64,000 nt of DNA, taken from NCBI GenBank assembly GCA_022820665.1, contig JAJEFB010000004.1, positions 162,836 to 226,835 on the forward strand, written 5' to 3'. The notes beneath the pieces were generated by a model. That model did no database searches. It saw only the letters and a list, made by a program, of their open reading frames with translations, and was not told the origin of the DNA. Position numbers and translations under genes: made by a program. Positions 23,387 to 32,038 of the stretch are shown one piece after another (within the stretch, counting starts at the first letter, position 1; every line of letters begins with the position of its first letter). This stretch comes from Anaerolineae bacterium (GTDB taxonomy: Bacteria > Chloroflexota > Anaerolineae > Aggregatilineales > Phototrophicaceae).

Positions 23387-25090
23387 ATGGTCATCCCATC
23401 AGATTTGGAAATCGCCCAAAACGCCAATCTCCTTCATATCAATCAGATCGCCGAGCAAATGGGATTGGACCCCGACCGCGACCTCGAGCACTACGGGAAA
23501 TATGTCGCGAAGATCAATCTGGAAGCCTTGGAGCGGCTGAGAGATCGACCGAACGCCAAGTACGTTGATGTCACGGCGATCACCCCCACGCCGCTGGGCG
23601 AAGGCAAATCGACCACGACGGTCGGCATCGGCCAGGCGATGAAACATATCGGCAAGAATGCCATCATCACAGTCCGCCAGCCTTCGCAGGGTCCGACCTT
23701 TGGCATCAAAGGCGGCGCTGCCGGGGGCGGCTACAGCCAGATCGTGCCGATGGAGAACTTCAACCTGCATTTGACCGGCGATATCCACGCCATCAGCGCC
23801 GCGCATAACTTGATCGCCGCTATGCTCGACGCCCATATCTACCACGGCAACAAGCGCAATATTGATATCCATAACATCCCCTGGCGTCGTGTGGTCGATT
23901 TGAACGACCGCGCCTTGCGCAATATTGTCATCGGCCTTGGCAAGCGCTTTGACGGCGTGCCGCGCGAAACAGGTTACGACATCACCGTCGCTTCCGAGAT
24001 TATGGCGATCCTGGCTTTGACCACATCGCTGCATGACATGCGCGAGCGCATCGGCAGAATGGTCGTCGCATACGACAAGGACAAAAACCCGGTCACCGCG
24101 GAAGATATTCAGGCGGCCGGCGCCGCCACTGTCTTGATGAAAGAAGCCATCAAACCGAACTTGATGCAGTCCCTGGAAAATACGCCGGCGCTGGTGCATG
24201 CCGGTCCCTTCGCCAATATCGCGCATGGCAATTCCTCCATCATCGCCGATTTGATCGCCATGAAAACTGGAGAGTATGTCGTTACGGAATCGGGCTTTGG
24301 CGCGGATATCGGCGCGGAGAAATTCTTCAATATCAAATCTCGCGTCTCGGGGTTGAAGCCCAACGCGGTTGTGCTGGTCACGACCATCCGCGCGCTCAAA
24401 GCCCATACGGGCAAGTATACGATTATTCCGGGCCGCCCGATTGATCCAGCGCTGAAAGAAGAAAATGTCGCCGATGTAGAAACTGGCGCGGCCAATATGG
24501 TTCGCCATTTGGAGAATCTCAAGAAATTCGGCGTCAATCCCGTGGTCGCGATCAACGTCTTCGCCGACGATACCGACAAGGAAATCGCGGCTGTGCGAGC
24601 GATCGCGCTGGCTGCCGGCGCCACCGGCGTATCCGTAGCGCGGCATTGGGCGAAAGGCGGCGCTGGCGCGGCCGACCTGGCGGAAATGATCGTCTCTGCC
24701 TGCGAAATGCCCAACGACTTCCGCTTGCTCTATCCGGACGATATGTCTATCAAGGACAAAATCGAGACCATCGCTGGCGAGATCTACCGGGCTGATGGCG
24801 TCGATTACGCGCCGATCGCGGATCGCAAGATCAGACAATACGAAGATCAGGGACTGCGGCATCTGCCGATCTGCATGGCGAAAACGCATCTTAGCCTGAC
24901 CGACAATCCCAAGTTAAAGGGCGCGCCAGACGGCTTCCGCATCACCATTACCGATATTCGCGCCTCGGCCGGCGCCGGCTTCATTTACCCTCTCTGTGGC
25001 GACGTCCGTACCATGCCGGGCTTGGGCAGAACTCCCGCAGCGATGAATGTCGATATTGACGCCGACGGCAAGGTCCTTGGCTTGTTCTAG
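23387..25090 (+). CDS. fhs: Formate--tetrahydrofolate ligase
   Basis: A 567-residue enzyme that makes 10-formyl-THF from formate, ATP and THF, feeding one-carbon metabolism. The ATP loop is TPLGEGKSTTTVG (about residues 66-78). The following blocks are strongly conserved: RQPSQGPTFGIKGGAAGGGY, the FNLHLTGDIHAI segment, ESGFGADIGAEKFFNIK and the final PGLGRTPAAMNVDID. Length is normal. ATG 23387 has AAGGGG upstream. It appears to be a single-gene unit; a folD partner is not adjacent. It could serve purine synthesis or formate use; the sequence does not decide this. Confidence 0.97.
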   Translation: MVIPSDLEIAQNANLLHINQIAEQMGLDPDRDLEHYGKYVAKINLEALERLRDRPNAKYVDVTAITPTPLGEGKSTTTVGIGQAMKHIGKNAIITVRQPSQGPTFGIKGGAAGGGYSQIVPMENFNLHLTGDIHAISAAHNLIAAMLDAHIYHGNKRNIDIHNIPWRRVVDLNDRALRNIVIGLGKRFDGVPRETGYDITVASEIMAILALTTSLHDMRERIGRMVVAYDKDKNPVTAEDIQAAGAATVLMKEAIKPNLMQSLENTPALVHAGPFANIAHGNSSIIADLIAMKTGEYVVTESGFGADIGAEKFFNIKSRVSGLKPNAVVLVTTIRALKAHTGKYTIIPGRPIDPALKEENVADVETGAANMVRHLENLKKFGVNPVVAINVFADDTDKEIAAVRAIALAAGATGVSVARHWAKGGAGAADLAEMIVSACEMPNDFRLLYPDDMSIKDKIETIAGEIYRADGVDYAPIADRKIRQYEDQGLRHLPICMAKTHLSLTDNPKLKGAPDGFRITITDIRASAGAGFIYPLCGDVRTMPGLGRTPAAMNVDIDADGKVLGLF

Positions 25091-25175
25091 CGCCAGACTA
25101 CAAGCCGTCAAGTTCGCGGTATTCAAAAGACAAAATAAATGCGCCGCATTCAGTGCAAATGCGCTGGTGTTTGGT

Positions 25176-25181
25176 TATAAT
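25176..25181 (+). promoter_or_regulatory. -10 box of the pyr operon
   Basis: A perfect TATAAT lies 22 bp before the TTG start of pyrB; a -35 box is not clear. The leader would be very short, leaving no room for a PyrR-type attenuator. Confidence 0.5.
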
Positions 25182-25203
25182 GCGTCAGGATAAGGAGGCG
25201 CCA

Positions 25204-26268
25204 TTGTCTTCCCCGGCAAATAACGAATCTACGGTAAGTCAACACGCATTCGCTTATCAACCGCAGCCGATCAACGGAGAGTTCCTGGGCAAGCACATCA
25301 TCTCTGTAGATCAATTTGAGCGAAGAGATCTCGACATTCTCTTTGACGCCGCCACAGCCATTCGCAAGCGCATTCGCAGCCACGATCGTGGCCTGACTGA
25401 GCTATGCGCGGGCAAAGTGATGGCGTCGCTCTTCTTTGAAGCGAGTACCCGCACCGATATGTCCTTTCAATCGGCCATGCGGCGGCTGGGCGGCGACGTC
25501 ATCGCCGTTAGCAACGGGGTGCGTTTTTCCTCCATGTACAAAGGTGAAAACCTTTCCGACACCATTCGAGCGACAGGCTGCTACGCCGACGTCATTGTCT
25601 TGCGCCATCCGGAAATCGGCTCCTCTTACGAAGCCGGCTATTACCTGGATCTCCTCAATACACGCATTGACAATCCCACGGTCGCCATTAGCGGCGGCGA
25701 CGGCATCGGCGAACATCCCACCCAAGCCTTGCTCGATACCTTCACCATCTTCGACCGGAAGCGTTCGCTCGACAACTTGACAATTGCCCTGGTCGGCGAT
25801 CTCAAGCACGGCCGCACCGTACACTCGCTGGCAAAGCTGCTCGCATACTACGATGCGAAAAACGTCAAACTCTGTTTGGTCGCGCCGGAAAGCCTGGCTA
25901 TGCCCTCGCAGATCACCAACCTGGTAAAAAGTCATGGCATCACGGTAATTGAGACTGACAATCTGATGGACGTGATCGCCCAGACGGATGTCATCTATTG
26001 GACGCGCATTCAAGAGGAGCGATTCGCGGATCCCGATATTTACGAAAGTATCAAAGACCGTTTTATCATGACGCCCCGTGTCTTCGCCAAGGCGCGCTCG
26101 CAGGCCATCTTGATGCACCCCCTGCCCCGCAAACACGAGATGGGCACGCGCGTCGATCATGATATTCTCGATGCTGATCCGCGTTCGATTTACTTCGAAC
26201 AGATGGAAAACGGCATGTTCGTCCGCATGGCTTTGTTGGTTAAGGTCTTGCGCGGGGTCTATGTCTGA
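25204..26268 (+). CDS. pyrB: Aspartate carbamoyltransferase catalytic chain
   Basis: A 354-residue enzyme for the first committed step of pyrimidine synthesis (carbamoyl phosphate plus aspartate). Carbamoyl-phosphate binding motif FEASTRTDMSF, RHPEIGS, HPTQALLDT and HPLPRK are all present. Start: TTG 25204 is six bases after a strong AAGGAGG; no ATG has a comparable SD. It is somewhat longer than E. coli PyrB because of an N-terminal tail. A pyrI regulatory chain is not adjacent. It heads a five-gene operon and its TGA overlaps the ATG of pyrC by one base. Confidence 0.95.
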   Translation: MSSPANNESTVSQHAFAYQPQPINGEFLGKHIISVDQFERRDLDILFDAATAIRKRIRSHDRGLTELCAGKVMASLFFEASTRTDMSFQSAMRRLGGDVIAVSNGVRFSSMYKGENLSDTIRATGCYADVIVLRHPEIGSSYEAGYYLDLLNTRIDNPTVAISGGDGIGEHPTQALLDTFTIFDRKRSLDNLTIALVGDLKHGRTVHSLAKLLAYYDAKNVKLCLVAPESLAMPSQITNLVKSHGITVIETDNLMDVIAQTDVIYWTRIQEERFADPDIYESIKDRFIMTPRVFAKARSQAILMHPLPRKHEMGTRVDHDILDADPRSIYFEQMENGMFVRMALLVKVLRGVYV

Positions 26269-27344
26269 TGCCCCTGGTCCAAATTCACGGCATGATCGAT
26301 CCGCATACGCACCTGCGTGATCTCGATTGGGCGGATAAGGCTACTTTCGCGTCGGAAACAAAAGCGGCCATCGCCGCCGGCTATTGGGCTGTCTTTGACA
26401 TGCCCAATACCGTCCCGTCCACAACGGACGAAGCCCGCCTCAACGAGAAATTGGGGCGGCTGGATCGAGACGCCCATTGCGATTGGGGCTTGTATTTTGG
26501 CGCTTCACAAGCCGACAATAGCGAGGCATACGAAAAGATTGCCTCACGCGTTTGCGGCCTCAAAATCTACAATAATTCCACCACCGGGGATCTGCTCATA
26601 CACAGGCAAAGCGATCGCGAGCGTCACTATGGCGCCTGGTCCGCCAACAAACTGATTGCCGTCCACGCCGAGGAAGAGACCGTCCGCGACATACTCGCGC
26701 TAGTGAGGAAATACCGACAGCCAACGCATTTTCTACATATCAGCAGCGCCCGGGAAATCGATCTTCTACGGCAAGCAAAAGAAGACGGCTTGCCGGTGAC
26801 GATCGGCGTCTGTCCGCACCATCTTTTCCTCACGGAAGACGATCTGGCGACCTTGGGACCCTACGGACTGATGAAACCGCCCTTGAAGTCAAAAGAGGAT
26901 CAACGCGCGCTGTGGCAAGCCATCAGCCTGGGCTTGGTTGATATCATCGAGTCCGACCACGCGCCGCACACTTTTGCCGACAAAGAATCGGATTCCCCGC
27001 CCTTTGGCGTACCCGGGCTGGATACGACGCTCCCGCTGATGTTGCGCGCCGTTAGAGACGGTCGCCTTTCGCTGGAGCAAGCGATCAACATGGTTTCAAG
27101 AAATGTGCAGCGGATTTGGCGGGTCAGCCCCCTGCCAAAAACCTATACGCTCGTCGATACCGACCACAGCTACGTTGTCGAACGGGAGAATCTGCGAACG
27201 AAGTGCGGTTGGTCGCCCTTTGAAGGCTTGCGTGTCTACGGGAAGATCCGCGAAGTCTGGATTCGCGGCCACCTGGTTTTTGATGGAGACAATGTGCTTA
27301 GCCCGCCCGGTTTTGGCAGAAATCTGTTTGGGTTAGTGGCATGA
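26268..27344 (+). CDS. pyrC: Dihydroorotase
   Basis: A 358-residue amidohydrolase closing carbamoyl aspartate to dihydroorotate. Metal-binding motifs are DPHTHLR at the N-terminus, GLKIYNN (site of the bridging Lys), AVHAEEE, HFLHISS and ESDHAPH. It resembles the type I/III enzymes (loop with FGVPGLDTTLPL) rather than the E. coli type. ATG 26268 overlaps the pyrB stop, indicating translational coupling; its own stop overlaps the pyrD start (ATGA). Confidence 0.94.
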   Translation: MPLVQIHGMIDPHTHLRDLDWADKATFASETKAAIAAGYWAVFDMPNTVPSTTDEARLNEKLGRLDRDAHCDWGLYFGASQADNSEAYEKIASRVCGLKIYNNSTTGDLLIHRQSDRERHYGAWSANKLIAVHAEEETVRDILALVRKYRQPTHFLHISSAREIDLLRQAKEDGLPVTIGVCPHHLFLTEDDLATLGPYGLMKPPLKSKEDQRALWQAISLGLVDIIESDHAPHTFADKESDSPPFGVPGLDTTLPLMLRAVRDGRLSLEQAINMVSRNVQRIWRVSPLPKTYTLVDTDHSYVVERENLRTKCGWSPFEGLRVYGKIREVWIRGHLVFDGDNVLSPPGFGRNLFGLVA

Positions 27345-28519
27345 GTTGGCGAAGTAATCGGCATGTTCTCTGGTTTTACCGTCATACCTATACGGCCTTA
27401 TACGAGCTTCTCATTTCAAGACTGTCCGCTCAGCGCGCTCATGAAGCGGTGATCGGAAGCCTGCGGATCATGGATCGCGCGCCGCTCCTACATAGACTAT
27501 CGGGGACCGAAGTCAAAGCGTTAAGTCCGGCGCAAGGCATCGAGGCGGGCGGCGTCAGCCTGTCACAAGCGCTGGTGCTGGCGGCTGGGCTTGTGAAGGG
27601 CGACGGTTTCTCCAGTGAAGACGACGCCCTGCGCGCCGCCGAATCGACGCGCAACATTGTGCCGGGATGGCGCATCATTCCGGCGCTGCTTGGACCAGTG
27701 GAGTTCGGATCCTTTACTCGCTTTCCTCGCATGGGCAATGACGGAACTGTACTGTGGCGCCGCGAGAGTTCACGTTCCCTACAAAATCGCGTCGGTTTGA
27801 AGAACCCGGGCGCCCGCGCCGCGGCGCTGTTCCTTGGCATGCGCAAAGAGCTTCTGCCGAGCGAATTGGGCATCAACATTGCGGTCTCGCCCGGCGTTCA
27901 AGATATCGGTCAGCAGGAGCGCGAAGTCGTTGAGTCGCTCGAATTTTTCCTTGATGAAGGCCTGTTACCCGCCTGGTTTACGCTCAACCTAAGTTGCCCC
28001 AATACCGAAGACGATCCGCTGGGTCATCAACTGGAAGCGGAAACCCGGCGCTTGTGCGGCGCCTTCATCAACTGTCTGGCACAGCGCTCGCTGGCGATCC
28101 CGCTTTGGGTCAAGATCAGCCCCGGTCTCTCCGCCGAGCAATATCATGCCCTGGTGCGTATCTTCGCCGACGTCGGCGTGAAAGCCGTCGTCGCGACAAA
28201 CACGCTTCCCGAGCCCAGTCCGGAAGATCCAGCGCAAATCGCCGGGCTTGGCGGCGGCGGTCTTTTCGAATCGACGCTTGATGCGGTCGCGCATTTGCGA
28301 GAGGAAATCATCCGCAGCAATGCGGCGATCGACATAGTAGCTTGCGGCGGCATCCTTGACGGCGCGAGCTTTCAGGCTTACCGTGATTTGGGTGTCAAAG
28401 CGGCGCAGTATTGGTCGGCGCTGGTATATCGCGGTCCCTTGGCCGCAGCGCTCATCGAAAGCGAACTGTCAGCTCATGAATACGAATACGAAGCGGCGCA
28501 TAGCGAAAGCCTTGCTTGA
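27341..28519 (+). CDS. pyrD: Dihydroorotate dehydrogenase, class 2-like with Cys at the active-site position
   Basis: A 392-residue FMN enzyme oxidising dihydroorotate to orotate. The long N-terminus with amphipathic helices (FYRHTYTALYELLISRLSAQ) and the overall length match the membrane-bound quinone-linked class 2. The catalytic-loop motif is NLSCPNT, so the general base would be Cys, as in class 1, while class 2 enzymes have NxSSPNT with Ser. The FMN end (GGILDGASFQAYRDLGVKAAQYWSAL) is normal. The expected glycine-rich block is also divergent (VLAAGLVKGDGF). I keep pyrD because of the operon. It overlaps pyrC by four and pyrE by 44 bases. Confidence 0.87.
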   Translation: MSWRSNRHVLWFYRHTYTALYELLISRLSAQRAHEAVIGSLRIMDRAPLLHRLSGTEVKALSPAQGIEAGGVSLSQALVLAAGLVKGDGFSSEDDALRAAESTRNIVPGWRIIPALLGPVEFGSFTRFPRMGNDGTVLWRRESSRSLQNRVGLKNPGARAAALFLGMRKELLPSELGINIAVSPGVQDIGQQEREVVESLEFFLDEGLLPAWFTLNLSCPNTEDDPLGHQLEAETRRLCGAFINCLAQRSLAIPLWVKISPGLSAEQYHALVRIFADVGVKAVVATNTLPEPSPEDPAQIAGLGGGGLFESTLDAVAHLREEIIRSNAAIDIVACGGILDGASFQAYRDLGVKAAQYWSALVYRGPLAAALIESELSAHEYEYEAAHSESLA

Positions 28520-29120
28520 TATCGGCGCAGTCGGTTTTGCGCCGGCGGCGCCGATCACTTTCAAGTCGGGCATTGTGTCGCCGGTCTACATCGACAATCG
28601 CATCCTGATCTATCATCCCGATCACTGGCGCCGGGTCGTCAAGGGCTTCGCGTCCGTAATCGCGGATTTAGAACTCGAATTTGACCTGATCGCAGGCGTT
28701 GCCGTTGGCGGCGTTCCCCATAGCTCGGCTCTGGCTTATGTCCTGAACACGCCCTCGGTTTTCATTCGTAAGGAAAGCAAAGAGCACGGCAAAGCGCAAC
28801 GCATTGAAGGGGGAGCGGTTGCGGGCAAAGCCACCCTCCTGGTCGAAGACCTGGTCACCACCGGCGGCAGCAGCCTTTCCGCCGTGGCCGCTTTGCGCGA
28901 AGCCGGCGCGCTCGTCACAGACATGGTCGCCATCGTGAGTTACGGTTTCGCCGAAGCGCGTGCGGCCTTCAAGGACTCCCGGGTCACATTGCATACATTG
29001 ACCGATTTTGACGCCTTGTTCGAACAGGCTTTGCAGCGCGGGATCTTTGACGAGCGCGAGGAAGCTGTGATTCGGGCTTGGTTCGCCGATCCACATCATT
29101 GGGAACCCAGAAGCAAATGA
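28476..29120 (+). CDS. pyrE: Orotate phosphoribosyltransferase
   Basis: A 214-residue enzyme adding ribose-5-phosphate from PRPP to orotate. The PRPP motif is LLVEDLVTTGGSS, and the flexible-loop RKESKEHGKAQRIEG and FKSGIVSPVYIDNR segments are typical. Start: ATG 28476 lies inside the end of pyrD; translation upstream of it in this frame is unrelated. The stop overlaps the pyrF ATG (ATGA). Confidence 0.94.
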   Translation: MNTNTKRRIAKALLDIGAVGFAPAAPITFKSGIVSPVYIDNRILIYHPDHWRRVVKGFASVIADLELEFDLIAGVAVGGVPHSSALAYVLNTPSVFIRKESKEHGKAQRIEGGAVAGKATLLVEDLVTTGGSSLSAVAALREAGALVTDMVAIVSYGFAEARAAFKDSRVTLHTLTDFDALFEQALQRGIFDEREEAVIRAWFADPHHWEPRSK

Positions 29121-29917
29121 GCGCCCTGGACAAATACGAAGCCCGCGTCGACGCGGTCGATTCCTTGCTTTGCGTCGGTCTCGACAGCGACATCGCCCGA
29201 TTGCCCTCCGAATTCAACGCGGTCGAGTTCCCGCAACTGGCATTCAACCGTCGCATCATTGATCAAACCGCCAGCTACGCCAGCGCTTTCAAGTTCAATA
29301 TGGCTTTTTACGAGGCGACCGGCGCGGCCGGCTGGCAACAATTGCAGGATTCCCTGGATTATCTTCGTCGACATCACCCGGGGGCGCTCACCATCAGCGA
29401 TGCCAAGCGCGGCGACATCGGCAACAGCAACGCCGCCTACGCGCGCGCCATTTTCGACGAGTTAGCCTTCGATGCCGTGACGCTAAATCCCTATCTGGGC
29501 AGGGACGCCTTGCAGCCTTTTCTGGATTACAAAGACAAAGCTTGCATTATTCTTTGTCGTACCTCGAACGCCGGCTCGGGAGAACTGCAAAACTTGCCCG
29601 TCTCCGGCAGGCCGCTCTGGCAGACGGTCGCCGAGACTGTTGTTGACACCTGGAACGCGCACGGAAACTGTATGCTGGTGGCCGGGGCAACTTTCCCGGA
29701 AGAAATGGCCGCGATACGCGCCATCGCAGGAGACATTACATTGCTGGTGCCGGGTATCGGCGCGCAAGGCGGGGATATTAGCGCGGTCCTGGATGCCGGC
29801 TTAAACAGCCGCGGCAAAGGACTCATCATCAACGCGTCGCGCAGCCTCATATTCGCGGAGGACCCGGCAGCAGCCGCAAAATCCACCCGGGACGAGATCA
29901 ACCGTCGTCGGTCGTGA
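29117..29917 (+). CDS. pyrF: Orotidine 5'-phosphate decarboxylase, group III type
   Basis: A 266-residue TIM-barrel enzyme making UMP. The catalytic SDAKRGDIGNSNAAYA motif and the LLVPGIGAQGGD phosphate-binding block place it in the longer PyrF subfamily 2 (mycobacterial type), not the short E. coli type. It overlaps pyrE by four bases and closes the operon; carA and carB are not in the window. I see no strong terminator after it. Confidence 0.95.
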   Translation: MSALDKYEARVDAVDSLLCVGLDSDIARLPSEFNAVEFPQLAFNRRIIDQTASYASAFKFNMAFYEATGAAGWQQLQDSLDYLRRHHPGALTISDAKRGDIGNSNAAYARAIFDELAFDAVTLNPYLGRDALQPFLDYKDKACIILCRTSNAGSGELQNLPVSGRPLWQTVAETVVDTWNAHGNCMLVAGATFPEEMAAIRAIAGDITLLVPGIGAQGGDISAVLDAGLNSRGKGLIINASRSLIFAEDPAAAAKSTRDEINRRRS

Positions 29918-29989
29918 CGGCGAGACCGCGACCAGGGAATTCTCATATCTTTCTTACTCGGCTCTGACAAGGACATTCCCCTGTCGCGA

Positions 29990-29995
29990 TACAAT
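29990..29995 (+). promoter_or_regulatory. Possible -10 box before the SRPBCC-photolyase operon
   Basis: TACAAT lies 41 bp before the first gene; the nearest -35-like hexamer (CTGACA, 29963) is 21 bp away, too far for a standard promoter. An activator- or repressor-controlled promoter is possible. Confidence 0.25.
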
Positions 29996-30035
29996 GATAT
30001 TAAGCAGAAAGCAGCTTCGTTCACCGAGGATACGC

Positions 30036-30506
30036 ATGTCGGCATCGACCCTCGAATATCGCAGTTTTGTCAAAGTCAGTTTCATAAGCACGTCGCTTGA
30101 TCAATTGCAGCGCTTCCACGAAGATCCAAAGGCGCTTGCCAAACTGACGCCTCCTCCAATCATCATGCAATTGCAGCGTGATGCGCGCAGCTCTATCACG
30201 GAAGGCGAAATCGAATTCACGCTATGGTTCGGTCCTTTTCCCATCCGCTGGATCGCGCGACATGAACCGGGCCCGTCCCCGCATTCCTTTGCCGACCTGC
30301 AGATCAAGGGTCCCATGGCCTACTGGCGCCATGAGCACATTTTCACCGAGAAGCCGGGCGGCGTCGAACTGACGGATCGCATCGTCCTGGCGCATCGACC
30401 TGGTTTGGTCGGGGTCCTGACGCGGTTGTTTTTCGATGGCCTGCCACTGCGGCTTCTCTTCGCTTACCGACACCACCGCACACGGATGGCGACCCAACTG
30501 AAATGA
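30036..30506 (+). CDS. SRPBCC-fold ligand-binding protein
   Basis: A 156-residue protein resembling the polyketide cyclase/dehydrase-START superfamily: FVKVSFISTSLDQLQRFHED at the start, the alternating WFGPFPIRWIARHEP strands, and the KPGGVELTDRIVL strand followed by a long C-terminal helix. Such proteins bind lipids or other hydrophobic ligands. Start: ATG 30036 with GAGG nine bases upstream. It overlaps the next gene by ATGA. Proteins of this type often accompany photolyase and carotenoid-desaturase-like genes, which is the case here. Confidence 0.78.
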   Translation: MSASTLEYRSFVKVSFISTSLDQLQRFHEDPKALAKLTPPPIIMQLQRDARSSITEGEIEFTLWFGPFPIRWIARHEPGPSPHSFADLQIKGPMAYWRHEHIFTEKPGGVELTDRIVLAHRPGLVGVLTRLFFDGLPLRLLFAYRHHRTRMATQLK

Positions 30507-32038
30507 CCCCCAGGGCAAGAGTCGTCGTCATCGGCGCGGGAATTGGAGGGCTAACCGCCGCCGCTCTCCTGGCCAGGGACGGCGTTCATGTAACAGTCGT
30601 CGAGGCCAATCCCTATCCCGGCGGATCGGCAGCCACATTCTTTCACAAAAGCTACCGCTTTGACGCTGGCGCAACGGTCGCCGCAGGCTTTCAGGAAACC
30701 GGCGCCCATACATTGGTCGGAGATATCTTGGGATTGCGCTGGAATACGCGTGCCAAAGACCCAGCCTGGGTAGTGCACCTGCCCGATCGCAGAATTACCC
30801 TCACCCGCGACCTGTCTGATATTGCGCGCCAATTTCCGCGAAGTGCAGGCTTCTGGACCGAACAACGCAAGATCGCCGACCTGACCTGGGTTATGTCGTC
30901 AGCGGGTTTGCCATTCCCGCCGGCGGATCCAAAAGAGGCGCTGCACTTAGCCAAGATCGGCTGGCAATTTTTCCCCCGCGACATGCGCCTCCTTCCCTTC
31001 GCTTTTTCCACCGTCGGTCAGTGGATGAATCGCCATCAATTGAGCAAAGACAAAGGATTTCTGCGCTTCATAGATGCCCAGCTACTCATTTCGGCGCAGA
31101 CAACATCTCCCTTCGTGAACGCGCTCTATGGCGCAACCGCCCTTGACCTGCCGCGACAAGGCGTTTTTCAGATCCAAGGCGGCATCGGTGAACTCTCGCA
31201 GCAATTGGCGCGCAAGATCAATTCACTCGGCGGCGATGTGCTCTTTAGGCACTCTGTTTCGCGAGTTGTCGTCGGCAATGCATTGGCAAAAGGCGTGAGC
31301 GTACACCAAGGCAAGCGCGGGGGAAAAGAGATTAAGTTTCCCGCTGATCTAGTGATCGCCAATACCACGCCTTGGTCGCTAGACTCTTTGCTTGGTCCTG
31401 CGAGCCCGCAAGAATTACGAAGCGAAATCCGCCATAGACGCCAGACGCAAGGCGCTTTTGTCTTGCATATCGGCCTGCGAGACGAGGCGCTGCCCAGCGA
31501 TCTGCCAGAGCATCATCAGATCATTTGCGACTATGACAGTCCCTTGGAAGAAGGCAATTCACTTTTCTTGTCCATCTCGCCGGCTTGGGACAGTTCTCGC
31601 GCGCCGCCGGGCTGCCGCGCTGTCACCGTGAGTACGCATACACGGGTACAGCCCTGGTGGGATGCGAAAAGCGAAAATAAGTCCAGCTATCAAGCGCGCA
31701 AAACGATCTACGCCGAATCCATGATTGAGGCAATTGATCGCGTCATTCCCGGGTTCAAGACGGCGGCGGAACTGGTCCTGCCAGGAACGCCTCTGACGTA
31801 TCAGTTTTACACGCAGCGCCACAAAGGCATGGTCGGCGGTTTCCCGCAGACCTCCTTATTAAAAGCGCGCGGACCGAGGACCGGGATCCCCAACCTGCTA
31901 CTGGTAGGAGACTCGATTTTCCCCGGGCAATCGACGGCGGCTGTCACGCTCGGGGCGATCCGGGTAGCGAAACTGGCGTCAAGACGGTTGCGCCAATCCG
32001 CTTCCGAGAGCGGCGGGGGTGATTGGAGGCAGCAATGA
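30503..32038 (+). CDS. FAD-dependent carotenoid desaturase/isomerase-like oxidoreductase
   Basis: A 511-residue flavoprotein of the phytoene desaturase superfamily. The FAD-binding VVIGAGIGGLTAAALLARDG motif opens the protein, followed by EANPYPGGSAATF, and the C-terminal signature LLLVGDSIFPGQSTAAVTLGAIRVA is present. It looks closest to CrtD/CrtI-like or retinol-saturase-like members. No phytoene synthase or other carotenoid gene is adjacent, so the substrate is uncertain. It is coupled to the SRPBCC gene (ATGA) and to phr (ATGA). Confidence 0.83.
   Translation: MTPRARVVVIGAGIGGLTAAALLARDGVHVTVVEANPYPGGSAATFFHKSYRFDAGATVAAGFQETGAHTLVGDILGLRWNTRAKDPAWVVHLPDRRITLTRDLSDIARQFPRSAGFWTEQRKIADLTWVMSSAGLPFPPADPKEALHLAKIGWQFFPRDMRLLPFAFSTVGQWMNRHQLSKDKGFLRFIDAQLLISAQTTSPFVNALYGATALDLPRQGVFQIQGGIGELSQQLARKINSLGGDVLFRHSVSRVVVGNALAKGVSVHQGKRGGKEIKFPADLVIANTTPWSLDSLLGPASPQELRSEIRHRRQTQGAFVLHIGLRDEALPSDLPEHHQIICDYDSPLEEGNSLFLSISPAWDSSRAPPGCRAVTVSTHTRVQPWWDAKSENKSSYQARKTIYAESMIEAIDRVIPGFKTAAELVLPGTPLTYQFYTQRHKGMVGGFPQTSLLKARGPRTGIPNLLLVGDSIFPGQSTAAVTLGAIRVAKLASRRLRQSASESGGGDWRQQ

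Noticed and set aside
23399..24889. A 496-residue open frame antisense to fhs
   Set aside because: It mirrors the strongly conserved fhs gene; its sequence has no domain and a composition typical of antisense shadows in GC-rich genes.
28356..28475. An N-terminal extension of pyrE within the pyrD coding region
   Set aside because: The extra residues are unrelated to the family; ATG 28476 gives the normal start.
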